Source of the DNA: Engraulis encrasicolus
Taxonomy: Eukaryota; Chordata; Actinopteri; Clupeiformes; Engraulidae
DNA length: 64,000 nucleotides
Direction: 5' to 3'
NCBI RefSeq assembly: GCF_034702125.1
Contig: NC_085872.1
Location: 25,180,502-25,244,501, forward strand
The translations under genes and the position numbers were made by a program. Positions 1-12,084 of this stretch are shown in pieces. The first letter of the stretch is position 1. Every line of letters starts with the position of its first letter. The notes under the pieces are model-generated. The model searched no databases. It was not told the origin of the DNA and worked only from the letters and a program-made list of their open reading frames with translations.

Positions 1-3000
1 GAGAGGCTAGTGACAAGGAAAAGGTAAACAGTCTTTTGCTAACTGATAAAATGGATTGATGACAAAGGCAACTGATATTGCATGCGTGCATCGGGAAACA
101 CTTTCAGATATAGGGCATGAAACTTGCATGTGAGATCCATTGCATGTCTGCTTTTGGTGATGTGGCCAGCGAGAGATCTGTTTTCTTTTTGGGAGGTATC
201 CCCTTAACTTGCTGTCCCCTTTCCCTGTGATGCCAAATCTCTATACAAGAAGCCTTGTCAATGCAGTCGGCCATGTTGATTGGTTACTATTATTTATTTT
301 TGTGGTCTCCTCCTCCTTCTTTGCCTGGCTTTGTTTCATGAATGGTCCCCATCTTTATTATCCTGGGTCTTGCTTCTGATTTACACCATGGGCGAGGGTA
401 ATATCTGTAAAGCCGCAAAGCGAAAGCCTTGTTAATTACTTGATGCCCAACGCATTACTGACAGCGGCCTGTCCCTTAGGTGCTACACAAGTGAGAAAAC
501 TCAAGTGAGATTATTATGTCTGTCATAGCCAACGGGCTCCTCCAAAGCAGCTGTCCCTCCGCATGGCCATAATGCAACCTTGGTGCTGTTTATACCTTTT
601 AAGTTATATCCACAAATAAACATACATTGCTTTGAGTTTTTAAAGGGTTTGCATTTAAACCTCTTTTTTTGCATTTTGCCTTGCATATACAGTACTAAAC
701 AAATCTGACTACATAACAATGTAACAATATCATAAAGCTGTGCCCATTTTATTTGCCAATCCAGCTCTCATGGAAAACACTAATAGTGGCAAATCCACTA
801 GCTAATACTCAGAAGCATAGCAGTGTTGATGTGTTTCCCTCATACATGTGTGATGTATGGGCATGTGGATGACATGCATGTGCCTTGTTGTCTCCCCAAA
901 GTTTGCATGTCGACCATTTGATATGGTGGAGAACCCTTGAGTTTGTGTGCCTCTGTTTCTTGCCATGGTACATAGACAGATGTGCCATTTGTTAACATTA
1001 CCAAATGCAGATCAATTATTTCAATTTGACACTGAGATCTGTGTAAATGTTCCAACTAATTTCTGCTCTAGCAATTTGTTTTGTGTCACCCTATGAGTTT
1101 AGTGGAAGTCAGAAATATTACTGTGGATTTCCTTTGTTTCGGATTTCTTTTTACATGTGTCTTTTTTTTTACAGTGTTCCTCTAAATTGCACTTTTGTTA
1201 TAGTCATATTGGCATTTCTGCTTTGTTATGAGTATATTTCTTCATTACTCATTTCATTACAATATAATTAAGGCCAAATGCTCCATGAGACATGATGCTC
1301 ACTGTTACTCTAAGACATGCAAATGTTAACTTCTCTGATTACACTACATTTTGAAAGCTGCTTCTTAGAGTAGGCCTGTGTAGGAAATTCGGTAACACTT
1401 TACTTAAAGCCAACATTATAAGCGCATTTATAACAAATTATAATGCACATTATAATTACTTACAACGTATTATGACTACACTCATAATGCTTCATGAAGC
1501 TTTATATTGACAGTTATGAATAACTATGAATCTAGCTTATAATGCTTTATAAATCCAAGGGTGTCATGAGTGCTCATGACTGGCTATAAACAACAGGCTG
1601 CCTGATGGGGCTTATAGTACATTATGAGTACCTATACCCCTCTATGCACAGACCTGGATGATAAACTGTCATAAGGGCTCATACGATGCTATAATGTTTC
1701 ATGTGAGATCATAAGTCGTCAATGTGTGCTCTAAGTAAAGTGAAGTTCATATGCATGCATCTATAATGCACTGTATAATGCACATCTACAATGCATCATA
1801 ATGTACTGTAAGCCCCATCAGGCAGCCTGTAGTTTATATCCAGTCATGAACACTCATAATACCCTTGGATTTATAAAGTATTATAAGCTAGATTCATGGT
1901 TATTCATTACTGTTAACATAAAGCATCATGAAACATCATCGGTGTAGTCGTAATGTGTTGTAAGTAATTATAATGTGCATTATAATTTGTTATAAATGCG
2001 CTCATAATGCGCTATAGATATGGTCTTCATAGAAAGTGTTACCGGAAATTCTAGCATTCTAGCATTCTAATGCTATGTGAAGTGTGGCACATACCAGGAA
2101 CGATAACTACAACAATAGCTACAATGATAACTACAATGTCTTAAAGTAAAATATAAGTGAATGGCTGTGCAGTGAATACCGCAACTATAAATCACCTGAA
2201 CAATACAGATCCCTTTTAGAGTAATCTCATCAATTGGCAAACAATTTAAACGATGAGGCCATTGGCCGACCCATCAAAATGAATTTCTTATCTTCCTGAT
2301 ACATTTTCTCATTGTCAAAATTGTACTTTAGTATGAGAATTACAGTTATAGTTGCCATTATTGTTCTTGGATGAGCACAATCATGATAGCATTACTGCTA
2401 GTAGGACAGATTGCTGACATGTAGGTAGATTGAGAGATATTACTTGTAGATAACATAGATAAATAAATATTATATATTCTGATTCACTAGTCCAGTTCTA
2501 TTGGTGCTTGTGCTTGCTGGAATATCATTGTTTTAAAATGATCATGTTAAAATGTTAAACTGTCGAAATCAATAAATGTTTTAAACTTTCAGTTTATGGA
2601 TGTAAACTAGAACTTGTATTGACAAGCTTGATGCTTGGATATTTAAGGTTAAAAAAAAGTAATTTCTTTCAGAACAAATTTTAACTCTGTGAAGTTATAT
2701 ACAGCGTTATGCGGATGTGTTTCCCCCCTAACTGACTTTTGTACTTTTTTGCACATTTGGCACACTTAACATTTTCAGATCACCAAACAAATGCAAACAT
2801 TAAACAAGGATAACCCAAACAAGCATTAAAATGCAGTTATTCACTGATTATTTCATTTGTTAAGAGAATAATATCATAAAACCTCAATGAGCCTGTGTAA
2901 AAAAGTAACTGCCTCCTTGTTAAATGAGGAGGTATCTGTGATCAATCATATTATTTTGGACAACTGAGTTATATTTCACTGCTGACCAAGTCTGGCTGCT

Positions 3001-3146
3001 ACCAATCCTTTCAAATCAAGAGACAATTGTGATAGAACCTGTTTCACAATGTGTAGTGGCTCATATAGAACCCGTGACATCACACTGTGATCCATCAACA
3101 TTCAGGAGCAAAAACATCCGCACAGCACTGTACTTCTGTTAAATTG

Positions 3147-3185
<39 letters not shown>

Positions 3186-6110
3186 ACAGTGGAGTAGCCC
3201 TCCTAATGCGATTCCAGGCAGCACAGGCTGGGCAGGGTTGTGAGGAGCTGCTAACCAACCAGCCTTGCTGCTTCTCCCTCCTCCTGACTTCCTTAGCAAC
3301 CACGTCTAGCCGAGGAGGGCGCGCCCGCACCAACAAAGTCGCGCATGAGCCAAAAGCTGCAAACCATCCGGATCGCCACGCGGTTTTACTGTGCCATCAA
3401 ACACGTAAGGACCTCTTCGGCCAGCACGTACTACGCCCTCCCCTCCAGTCCTGACCCTCTTTGTTCCTCTGGCCAAGGGCTCTTGCCTAATGGCCGTCTT
3501 GTCCTAGCTCCACACTGAACACCCTGTGGACACAAACTAGTGCTTTGCTGGTGTCCCCCACTCACTGGAGAGAGTTTGGGGTGTGACCCCTTATTCATGT
3601 TTCTCTTTGGGCAGATTAGAGAGTTTGATTTTTAGCGAACAGCTCAGCAAAGATGGTAGTTGGTAGATGGTGTTGTGGAGCTACAGGTCCAGCAGAGCCA
3701 GTGAGTGCCCTTGAGGGGCAGGTGTCGTACTAAGCCACGTCTTGTGTCATGTCGCCATCGATGTGACACATCTGGGTGTGTGGAGTAGTAAGTGGTTGAA
3801 TGTAGTAGCAAGGTGGCCCTCCCCCAGTGATCTCACCAGCATCTTTCATGGCCTACACCTGAATCTGTTTCAGTGCACTCTTAAAGGTGGGGTTGCAGGT
3901 TAACCCATTTTAAGAATATGTACTATTATGACATCCGTTGCGGGTTCCGCAGGCTCATAGGAGTCTATGTAGAACCTTGGAATCCTGGGGGAGTTCCCCC
4001 AACCCCACCTTTAAGTTACCTGACACTGTGCGGAATGTTACTTTTTTGTCAGGTATTGTGTGCCATGCTGTTTTAGGGAAGACATGAAATAATAATAATA
4101 ATGTGGAAATATTTTATTTAGTAACTTAACTCACTCTTTCTAGGTGTAGCAACTAGAGTGTTACTAGAAGTGTAACTAGAAGTGTTACTGTTAATATTAC
4201 TGAATTGCACTTGATCTTTCAAGTATTGAAAAATTACCGTTGTAGTCATTGTTGAATGCTTTGTATTGATGTGTACAGACAAAAGAGCTCCCTACATACA
4301 AAGACAATGACTTCATCAACGACGGGCAGAAGATCCACATTGGTGAGGAGAGCAAAAAGGTGTTCCTGGAGAAGTTGAAGAATGATGTTGAGGTTTGTTT
4401 TCATCACAGATCTCAACCTTGTGTAGTTGCTTTTTAGATACTCTTACTTTTTGCCACTGGTCCCTTTGAGCCCTATCTCACGCCTTTCGTAAAGTCTTCA
4501 CGAAAATAATAGAGTCATTTTCGTGGTGCATTCACGTTATTGCCCGCCTTTCGTAAAGTCTTCACGAAAATAATAGATTAATTTTCACGCTGCCTATTCA
4601 CTTGAATTGCCCCACTGCTGCTATGGTTATCCAAACGTCTGCAGGGGCGGGGGGGGTGCTGACAGAACACTGCTGATACACTCGGGACTCACTAATTCGA
4701 CACCCTTTCGGCTCTTACGCCTTATGTGCCCTAAACCTAAACCTAAACCTAACCCTAACCTTAACCCTACTTAACCCTAAACCTAACCCTAACCCTAACC
4801 CTAACCTTGACCCTAAACCTAACCCTAAATTGCTTGTTTGAAATGTTTGATTACCATGTGACGGTATCAAACTAGTGGGTCGCTAGGCAACAGTCGGGCA
4901 ATTCAAGTGAATAGGCAGCGTGAAAATTAATCTATTATTTTCGTGAAGACTTTACGAAAGGCGGGCAATAACGTGAATGCACCACGAAAATTAATCTATT
5001 TTTTTCGTGAATACTTCACAAAATGAGTGAGATACGGTTGTCCCTTTTGTTGTTGAGCTGCATCAAAACAGATGTAGACAAGAGAAATCAGAAATGTCAA
5101 CCTGGCCCCCTCAAAGGGGTATGCCACTATTTTTTGGCCAGGGTTTATAAAGTGGTAAAGTGTCTTATTTTCCATGTTAGACGTTGTCTTGCTTTAAGAC
5201 AAGTTAAAAGAGGGAATATGTAGCTAAGCTAGTGAAAGTCAATGGATCACTGTAGCATGTGTGATCCATTGACTCTCACTAGCTTAGATACTTACTCCTT
5301 CCTCAGAACAAGACAACGCCTAACATGAAAAATAAGACACTTTACCATAAAACCATGGGCGTCTCTCAAAGTGGGCTGGCCCTTCAGTGACCAGTGCAGG
5401 GCATGCAGATTGAATTACACTTTGGCATGGTGCATACTCATACGGCTCGCTGTGACCTAGCACATTTTAAAATGAGTGACAAAAAGAGGTTTCCCGCGAA
5501 AGTTGTTCTTTAACCGTATTCAGCCCCAAAATAGTGGCATAGTGGCTTGATGCATGTGGTGATGTGTGTTTAGCGCCACACTCAGGCAATCCAAAACACT
5601 GCCAGTAGACAGATGGACAGACAGTCATTGCAAGACCTGTCCCAACCTCCTGCGGGGAGTGAGGTGAAAAAGGTGGAGAATGCGGGAACATTCACCTGAA
5701 ATAGAAAATGCTCAGACTTGTTTTACAATTGTGATGATTTTTTCTTAACATTAATGTCATTAGCATGAACAGGGGTGTATTAGGCGCGGTATGCTGGGAT
5801 ACGCAGTCCACCCACTTCTCCTGGAGTGAGATTTAAAAAAAAATGTTTGCCCATGTTTGAATACGAAAAGCAATGATCACATAGCAGTATTGCAGGTGAT
5901 TGACCAAACATATGAAAACGTAGAAACAATGACGGTAGATTAAGGACATTTGGGGGGTTTGACATGATAAGTTGCCTAATTATTTGATGACGTTAAAAAT
6001 TGCGTACCCCCACTTTAATAATCCCCACTACATCGCTGAGCATGAATGACCTAAACTCCAGACTTTTTAATACCCTTTGTTGCCCCAACAATACCACCCT
6101 CTCTAACCTC

Positions 6111-6155
<45 letters not shown>

Positions 6156-8355
6156 GTTCCTGTCGCAGCTCAAACTAATGGACTACAGCCTATTGGTGGG
6201 CATCCATGATGTGGAGCGAGGGGAGCAGGAGCAGCCGGAAGAGGAGAGCGAGGACAACGACGCCGGGGAGGAGGAAGGGGCGGAGAGCGACGGGGGAGCC
6301 ACGGGCACCCCTCCCGACAGCCCCAGCAACACCCTGGACAGCAACAAGCCCCTGGGGCCCGGCGAGTTCGACCCCACCATAGACGTCTACGCCCTCCGCA
6401 GTCACTACAGTAAGTTTACTCAGAACAGCTCTCTGGGAGTGTTGTTTGAGATTGTTATTATAGGAAGACATACACAGTCATATGGCATTTCAGCACAGGC
6501 TGTTCTTGTGAGTGGAATGTAACAGCAGGTGCTTTAGGTATTAGAAAACAGTGAACTGTCCCTGGAGTACCAATGGGGATACCAATAGGTGCATTGTTCA
6601 TTGGCACTTTATACATGCATGCAGTACAGGATGCAATCAACAGTCTTTCTGCCGGTACGAGATTCAAACCTGCAACACCACTCACAATAATTGTACACAC
6701 CTTTTCCGCATATTGTAAGATGGCGAAAAACAGATCAAGTTATCGGTATGTCATATTTGATTTTGTTTAAATTCTGTATAAATGATCTCTGTTGGACTGT
6801 TTTTAGTTGAACATTGAATGTCCACTTCCAAATGAATGTACTGGAGGTGAACATTGCAGAAATCACACGTTTAGGGGTACAGCCACTAGGGGGCGTCCAC
6901 AATTTATAGACCAGAGATGTGTTTTATCTACAGCTCTGGTAGAGGACAGGACAGTTATATACAGTATAAGTATTCCAAGAACATACCTAAGTGGGGTTGC
7001 AGGTTAACCATCTTAAGAAAATGTACTATTATGACATCACGTTGGGGGTTCCGCAGGCTCATAGGAGTCTATGTAGAACCTTAGAATCCTGGGGGAGTTC
7101 CCCCAACGTGATGTCATACCTGCAATCCCACCTTTAAAGAACAATTAATAATTTTAAGTTAACCTGCAGGAAGTGGTAAAGCTGTTAATAGACAGCCCTC
7201 AGGTATCATTGGGTTAAGAAAACGAGGGACCCAGGCTTATATATTACATGATTTACTACTACCTCAAGGTTAACGTAGCCTCTTACTGCAGATGGGGTCG
7301 CCGGCGGGCCTATTCACTATTTGCTGAACATACTCAAATACATCATAACAACATTGCTATGACAGTGCAGAGAGCCTTAAGTAACAGATTAAGACATAGA
7401 CATTACAATTTTGGTGACAGTAAGGTTATAACATAGGTGCTGCGCTAAGGGATTAACTTGGTTTAATACTGAGCCAGGTTCTTGGAAAAGCCCCCCATTC
7501 AAACATATGTAATATTTTCAGTCACTTGTGTAAAATCGTTTGATGAAAGTCTCACTCCCAGAGAATAGTATTTGGGGAGGTGTGTGCATACTACTCACCC
7601 CACTGTTGTTCATGTATGTGTTTTGGTTAGGAGGGCCTTATAACAAGCCAAGGGTCAAGTCATTTCTTTGGCGGTGGCTGGAAACTACCTCTTGAACTAT
7701 CTGGATAGTACAGACTCTCCATGGAAAAGAGGGACTGAAAGTATGCTGGGTATTATGCTTGAGACTCTTCCCCAGCCCTGACCTGATTTTGTCTCTTCCT
7801 ATTTATTAATGTGGTAAAGACTGATTATGTTTGCTCATGTTTGATTATGTTTGCTTGGTGTGTGTCATCAGCTGCTCCTAAGCGAGAGGTCTACTTTATG
7901 GGGGTGATTGATATCCTCACGCCGTACGACGCAAAGAAGAAAGCAGCTCATGCGGCCAAAACAGTGAAGCATGGAGTAAGTATCAGTGGAACACATTTAT
8001 GTACAGAATTTAACAACCTGTGCAACAAATTATGTATATCTCGGTAATCTACAGTAGCATATGGTATATCTACAGTGTATGAAATACAATATAGATATAA
8101 CACATTAGGTCATTTAGCTTGAAAGATGTTTCTGAAAACGCGATGTGATGCGACGTGATGTTCACCTTGTGTGAAAACCAAAACATTATCAGCCACGAAA
8201 CTAGCAACACACAGTGGCTAGCCTCTTTCAAGCAGTGAACTAACACCAGCATTCATTTGTTTTGACTCACTCAGTCTGGTGCAGAAATATCCACAGTCAA
8301 CCCTGAGCAATATTCCAAGAGGTTCTACGATTTCATCACCACCATCATTCCCTAA
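1..8355 (+). CDS. pip4k2a: Phosphatidylinositol-5-phosphate 4-kinase type 2 alpha, 3' exons (partial)
   Basis: This is the C-terminal part of a type II PIP kinase, which phosphorylates PI(5)P to PI(4,5)P2 in the cytosol and on membranes. Exons read by phase are <1-23, 4279-4392, 6157-6409, 7872-7975 and 8275-8355 (stop TAA 8353-8355). The first 23 bases end in REASDKEK followed by a GTAAAC donor. Later exons give [19 protein letters not shown], the catalytic-loop segment [11 protein letters not shown], an acidic insert rich in Glu/Asp/Gly, the TPPDSP motif, and the segment [12 protein letters not shown]. The activation loop reads [14 protein letters not shown], and its Ala before His is the residue that distinguishes PI5P 4-kinases from PIP5Ks. 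The protein ends [18 protein letters not shown], the usual family end. The 2A assignment rests on similarity to DNDFINEGQKI and GTPPDSPGNTL in 2A and on the bmi1/dnajc1 neighbours. 2B is less likely, and the teleost paralogue (aa/ab) is unresolved. Confidence 0.93.
1391..2043. mobile_element. Foldback hAT-like MITE in pip4k2a intron
   Basis: The 653-bp element begins GGTAACACTTTACTTAAAG and ends in the reverse complement (AGTGTTACC). Nearly its whole length is a snap-back palindrome with its centre near 1717. It is flanked by a perfect 8-base direct repeat GGAAATTC (1383-1390 and 2044-2051). An 8-bp target duplication is typical of hAT transposons. There is no coding capacity, so it is non-autonomous. 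Confidence 0.85.
2702..3130. mobile_element. Degenerate Tc1/mariner-type MITE
   Basis: The ends are imperfect inverted repeats (CAGCGTTATGCGGATGTGTTT on the left, AAAACATCCGCACAGCACTG on the right), each flanked by TA. The interior resembles non-autonomous Tc1-family elements common in fish. No open frame remains. Confidence 0.55.
3149..3188. repeat. (CA)n microsatellite
   Basis: About 20 dinucleotide units in the first pip4k2a intron, interrupted once by CT. The following GC-richer 150 bases (3190-3450) contain no exon I can support. Confidence 0.9.
3881..4014. mobile_element. Short MITE, family A copy 1
   Basis: The ~134-bp element has terminal inverted repeats TTAAAGGTGGGGTTGCAGG and CCCCACCTTTAA. 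A second copy with the same core (GGCTCATAGGAGTCTATGTA) lies at 6988-7138 in another pip4k2a intron. Confidence 0.75.
4474..5034. mobile_element. Foldback element with telomere-like loop
   Basis: The two arms of about 160 bases are inverted copies. Each carries two repeats of CGCCTTTCGTAAAGTCTTCA-type sequence followed by TTCACGAAAATAATAGA. The outer ends read TATCTCAC and GTGAGATA. The loop (4730-4828) is a degenerate run of CCTAA(A/C)CC units, the C-rich telomere-type repeat. The element is non-coding and sits in a pip4k2a intron. Confidence 0.8.
4730..4828. repeat. Interstitial telomere-like (CCCTAA)n tract
   Basis: About 16 units of CCTAAA, CCCTAA and CCTTAA are arranged head to tail in the loop of the foldback element 4474-5034. 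The order is degenerate rather than perfect TTAGGG. Confidence 0.85.
5141..5360. mobile_element. Foldback MITE in pip4k2a intron
   Basis: The arms GGTAAAGTGTCTTATTTT and GACACTTTACC are inverted. The centre is a near-perfect palindrome around GTGATCCATTGAC (5240-5275). The element is non-coding. Confidence 0.7.
6114..6156 (+). repeat. (CT)n microsatellite forming a 3' splice-site tract
   Basis: About 19 CT units run directly into the acceptor CTGTAG of the pip4k2a exon at 6157, so the microsatellite serves as the polypyrimidine tract. Confidence 0.85.
6988..7138. mobile_element. Short MITE, family A copy 2
   Basis: Same element as 3881-4014. The ends are AAGTGGGGTTGCAGG and CCTGCAATCCCACCTTTAA, and the centre has an additional inverted repeat of ATGACATCACGTTGG. 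Confidence 0.75.
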
Positions 8356-10430
8356 CCTGGTCAGATGTGGAACTGTGAGTGGTGCTTACCCACCCAGGTC
8401 AGGGAGACGGACACCTGAGACTGGGCACAGAGGCAGCGCCTCAGGGGGGGAGAGGAACCGGCAGACACTCATCATCCTGGGCTCTCGGTCCAGGGCAGTT
8501 TACACCCTCCCCCTGTGTTCTTATTAATTATTATTATTATGATTATTATGATTATGATTATTATTATTATCAATACAAACTGTAAGGGTGGAAAGATGTA
8601 ATGTAGTTATGTGTCCAAAAAATATATACCTGTATGTTAGATATTGTTGAGTGGGAAGTTGAGTGATGTTCTTGTGCTGAGTTTTACTGTGTTATCCACC
8701 CCCTGGCATTGTCAAAGCTGCTTTATATTATGTTCTGTTTGTTTTCTAAAAAAAAAAAAAACTGTTGCTGAGAGGTATGACTAAATGAGCAAGCATGTTG
8801 CTGTTTGCCTGTTGAACTGATATTGCTAAGTGATATTCATTTCTTAATTTTGTTACTTTACTATAGTTTTTATCTTGGGTTGATAACTAGGGAAGGAAGG
8901 AATATAAGGGAAGAGATGTACATTTTCAGATTTAAACTCCTTTTTTTGAAGGAGGGCTTACCATATGTGCACTTTTAGAGCGCACTGACGCAGCCACTGG
9001 AAATGGACTCCAAAAATGACAATTTTATACTTTGCACTTACACTAATGCACCAAAATGTTTATGCAAATAAAGCTGGTTGCAGAAAAACACTAAGATGCA
9101 ATAGTAGTAGTACTGTATTGAGTGTGTTAGTTTGTAGAGCATTGTAGACAACATCCAGCATTGGCATAAAATCACTATAGTGTAGTCCAGAGAGCTGAAC
9201 AGAAATATGGCCCTTTGCATTGCTGTTTTTTTGTTTGTTTGCTTGTTTTGTGTTATAGAGCATATAATATATATTTTTACATTTGTTTATTTCAGTATAA
9301 TAAGATGTGTTTGTTAGTGTGCCATTCTCTTGAAGGGAATGAAGTTGTAACTGAAACTGTAACACTTTATGAAACATTACAGCACTTCAGACAATGAGAG
9401 AAAGTTGCCTAAAACAGCTGGACTCCTCCACGCTTCTCTCTACCGGTACTTAGCTGTAATTTATTGTAGTCTTGGCATAGTATTAAGTGCAGTCTGTGGA
9501 TGTATTTGTTTTCCTCTGCATTTTCATTTGCAATTCTAAGCAATCCTAACCATGCTAGGTAATGTTATAAAATATTTACACTGTGCGAGGGGTGTGCCTT
9601 TTTTACTATGAATTGTTTAATTTTGTATTTCTTTTTTTTAACGAAAGATTGAATATGTTATTTTCTAAAAATGGATCATATATATATCGAAAGAATATTG
9701 AGGTTGCCCAGCTGTTCTTGTGTAGGTTTATAGTGTATGTTAACTTTGTGATTTATCACTGAATGTTACTCCTTAAGCTAAACAACCCAACAAACCTTGA
9801 ACATGTTGACTTAACTTGTTGTGGGTTTATTGCCCAATACTAGTCTGATTTATCAGTGTATACCTGTTTTGCTGCTTCTGTTGGCTGTTTGAAATGAGGT
9901 TTTTTGAGTCACAATAACTTGGAGTTCAACAGCTCAACAGTGTAGCGCTTGCACTACCACAGGAAGCATTATTTATGACATTAATGTGTGAGCGTATAAA
10001 AAGAGAACTTTAAGCCATGCAAGGCATAGGATTTGAAAGGAGGTCAATGTATAAAAAGTGATCCTTTTTATCCGAATTTGACTTTACAACTTCAGCTTTA
10101 GAAGATAACACTTAAGAAGTTCAAAGCTTTTTCTAAGCAGATTCGTCTCCCTGAGATTTTTCAACGATTGACTTTGTAACTACATTATTGCAAATTTATA
10201 AGAGGAAAAAGTAACTGTACATTCACATTGAATATTAAATACTGTTGAGTATAAACATCAAAAGCCCCTTTCCCCCTGCCCACCCATGGTGATAGCAAAA
10301 TGTGGCTTTGAGCTGAAGAGGAGCATGTTTCATGATAATGAGGTGCTGTCCATCATCAATCTGGTGACGGGTAGTAAATTGTAATCCATTGTTGTCTATG
10401 CGTCATAGTCGTTGTGAATTCAGTCGTGGG
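8356..10430 (+). other. pip4k2a 3'UTR and downstream AT-rich DNA
   Basis: This follows the pip4k2a stop. It holds an ATT-type microsatellite (about 8528-8572), a poly-A run near 8748, an AATAAA at 9067-9072 and no open frame resembling a protein. The true end of the transcript cannot be fixed from sequence alone. Confidence 0.5.
9067..9072 (+). terminator. Candidate pip4k2a polyadenylation signal AATAAA
   Basis: First canonical AATAAA downstream of the pip4k2a stop, about 710 bases after it. Other AT-rich variants follow, so use of this site is a guess. Confidence 0.35.
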
Positions 10431-10696
10431 AGCCAGTGTCAATCTCATGTTTGTGTGCTGTAATGCACCCTCTTCTCACAACACTCCTCAATAAATCTAA
10501 ACATTGCTCTGCATAGTGTTCTTTGTCTTGGTGGGTGTTTGCTTTCTTTCTTTGGCATGGCCTGTAGGCCTGCACTCTTCAGTGTCACCATAAAGGTTCC
10601 TGACCACTTCATGGCCGGCCATAGGTGAGGCCAAAGTAGGCAATCATGTTGTAATATGGATGTAAAAATAACACATTTTAACAATGTCATGTTAGG

Positions 10697-10980
10697 AGTT
10701 AACTAAGTTGGCACATGTACCACGAGGTATTTTGGCCCATTTATCCATTGCAAATTGTTCTAGCTGGTCCAAATTGCATGGATGTTGAGCACATACATTT
10801 GGCACAGACTCTCGATGGAATTGAGGACTGGACTCTTGAGTGGGTCCTTGCAGTATCATGGTTTTAGTATCCTTGAAGAACCTCTGAAATCATTAAGCTG
10901 TATGCTTTGGGTTATAATGTTGTTGGAAGACCCAGTGATCCAGACCCAGACTCCCTGTGTCCGAGGCTGAAAAAAAACTT
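10697..10980 (-). mobile_element. Decayed Tc1/mariner fragment (copy 1)
   Basis: The sequence TTGGCACATGTACCACGAGG through TTGAGGACTGGACTC resembles the antisense 3' part of a Tc1-type transposase gene, with many stops. An inverted relative is at 11520-11870. The two share the stretch around CATGGATGTTGAGCA. Confidence 0.5.
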
Positions 10981-11056
10981 TAAAAAAAAACTTTATGCTC
11001 CCACCACCATGCGTAACTGGGGGAACTGTGCTTAGTCTCATTAAACCAAAGAAGCC

Positions 11057-11241
11057 GGGGGGGCGTTGTGGAGCAGCGTGCTGAGCCCCCACATTTGGAG
11101 TAGCATGCCCACGGGGACCCCCGTTCGGGTCTGGCCGGGGTCATTTCCCGGCCCTGCCTCATCTCTCTCCCAATCATTTCCTGTCTACTCTCACACAGTC
11201 CTGTAATAATAAAAGCCCCAAAAATTACTTTTTAAAAAAAG
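11057..11241 (+). mobile_element. tRNA-derived SINE inserted in a mariner fossil
   Basis: The 185-bp element reads GTTGTGGAGCAGCGTGCTGAG, then a B-box-like GTTCGGGTCTGGCC, the SINE tail motif TCATTTCCTGTCTACTCTCA and an A-rich end. It is flanked by perfect 12-base target duplications ACCAAAGAAGCC at 11045-11056 and 11242-11253. Confidence 0.8.
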
Positions 11242-11253
11242 ACCAAAGAAGCC

Positions 11254-11960
11254 ATGGACACCTGCCTAGATGATTGTTATTGACCCGGCATCACCTGGAG
11301 TTTTTATTTCAAGAAAGACAGGCTTGTCATCATATTGGCCTTTGGGGCTATCATCACAGATTAACCCCTTTACTTAAGGCAGTGCATATCAGAGTCTGAT
11401 TGAGCTTTGCCTGTGAGAATTGAAAGTCAAAAATGTCCTCATATGTTGGAGCTGACTGTACATAGGGTCCAAAATTTGCTAGCATCATTCTAAGGCAGCC
11501 TCAGGCACAGGAAGTCTTGTTTGGGTGTATGGCACCATGAAAAGAAAAAAATATGATAGAATGTCAAAGGTGACCATGCAAGAATATGGTCATAGATTAA
11601 GCAAAGGTCTTCGCTGGAACTTTCAATAAGATAATAACCCAAAACTAACCAATAACCAAAATAGTTCAAATGTTCTTCAAGGACACTAAACCATGCATGG
11701 TCATGGAGTGATTCAGACCTCAATCCTTTAGTTAGATAGTCTTTGAGGAGTGCTGAAAATGAATGTCCATGCTCAACATCCATGCAATTTTGACCAGCTT
11801 AACTATTTGCAATGGAGAAATGGGCCAAAATTGTAGGTAGGACATGTGCCAAGTCAACCTAGTTAATAAATCAAAGAACCTGGTGTAAGTTTTGGTCCAT
11901 ACATGGCACCGTATTGACTATTAATGATCAGGGGGCTAATCATTTTGTCGGGTCATTCTA
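11254..11960 (+). mobile_element. Decayed Tc1/mariner fragment (copy 2, inverted)
   Basis: Remnants of transposase sequence and a 3' end (GGCTAATCATTTTG) are recognisable. Bases 11700-11870 are the inverted relative of 10697-10830. There is no intact frame. Confidence 0.5.
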
Positions 11961-12043
11961 TATGCCTGAAGGGGGGTGGCTAATGTCCTCAACTGTACAT
12001 CTTATTTAGTAAGGTCAAAGATGACTGAATTAATTTAGTAATC

Positions 12044-12084
12044 AAGGTGTGTGTGTGTGCGTGCATGCGTGCGTGCGCGCGCGC
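12044..12084. repeat. (TG)n/(GC)n alternating purine-pyrimidine tract
   Basis: TG units pass into GTGCGTGC and then GCGCGCGC. This kind of tract can adopt Z-DNA. Confidence 0.8.

Noticed and set aside
3206..3454. GC-richer stretch with open frames in the first pip4k2a intron, possible extra exon.
   Set aside because: It does not encode any PIP4K segment missing between the exons at 1-23 and 4279-4392, which join in phase.
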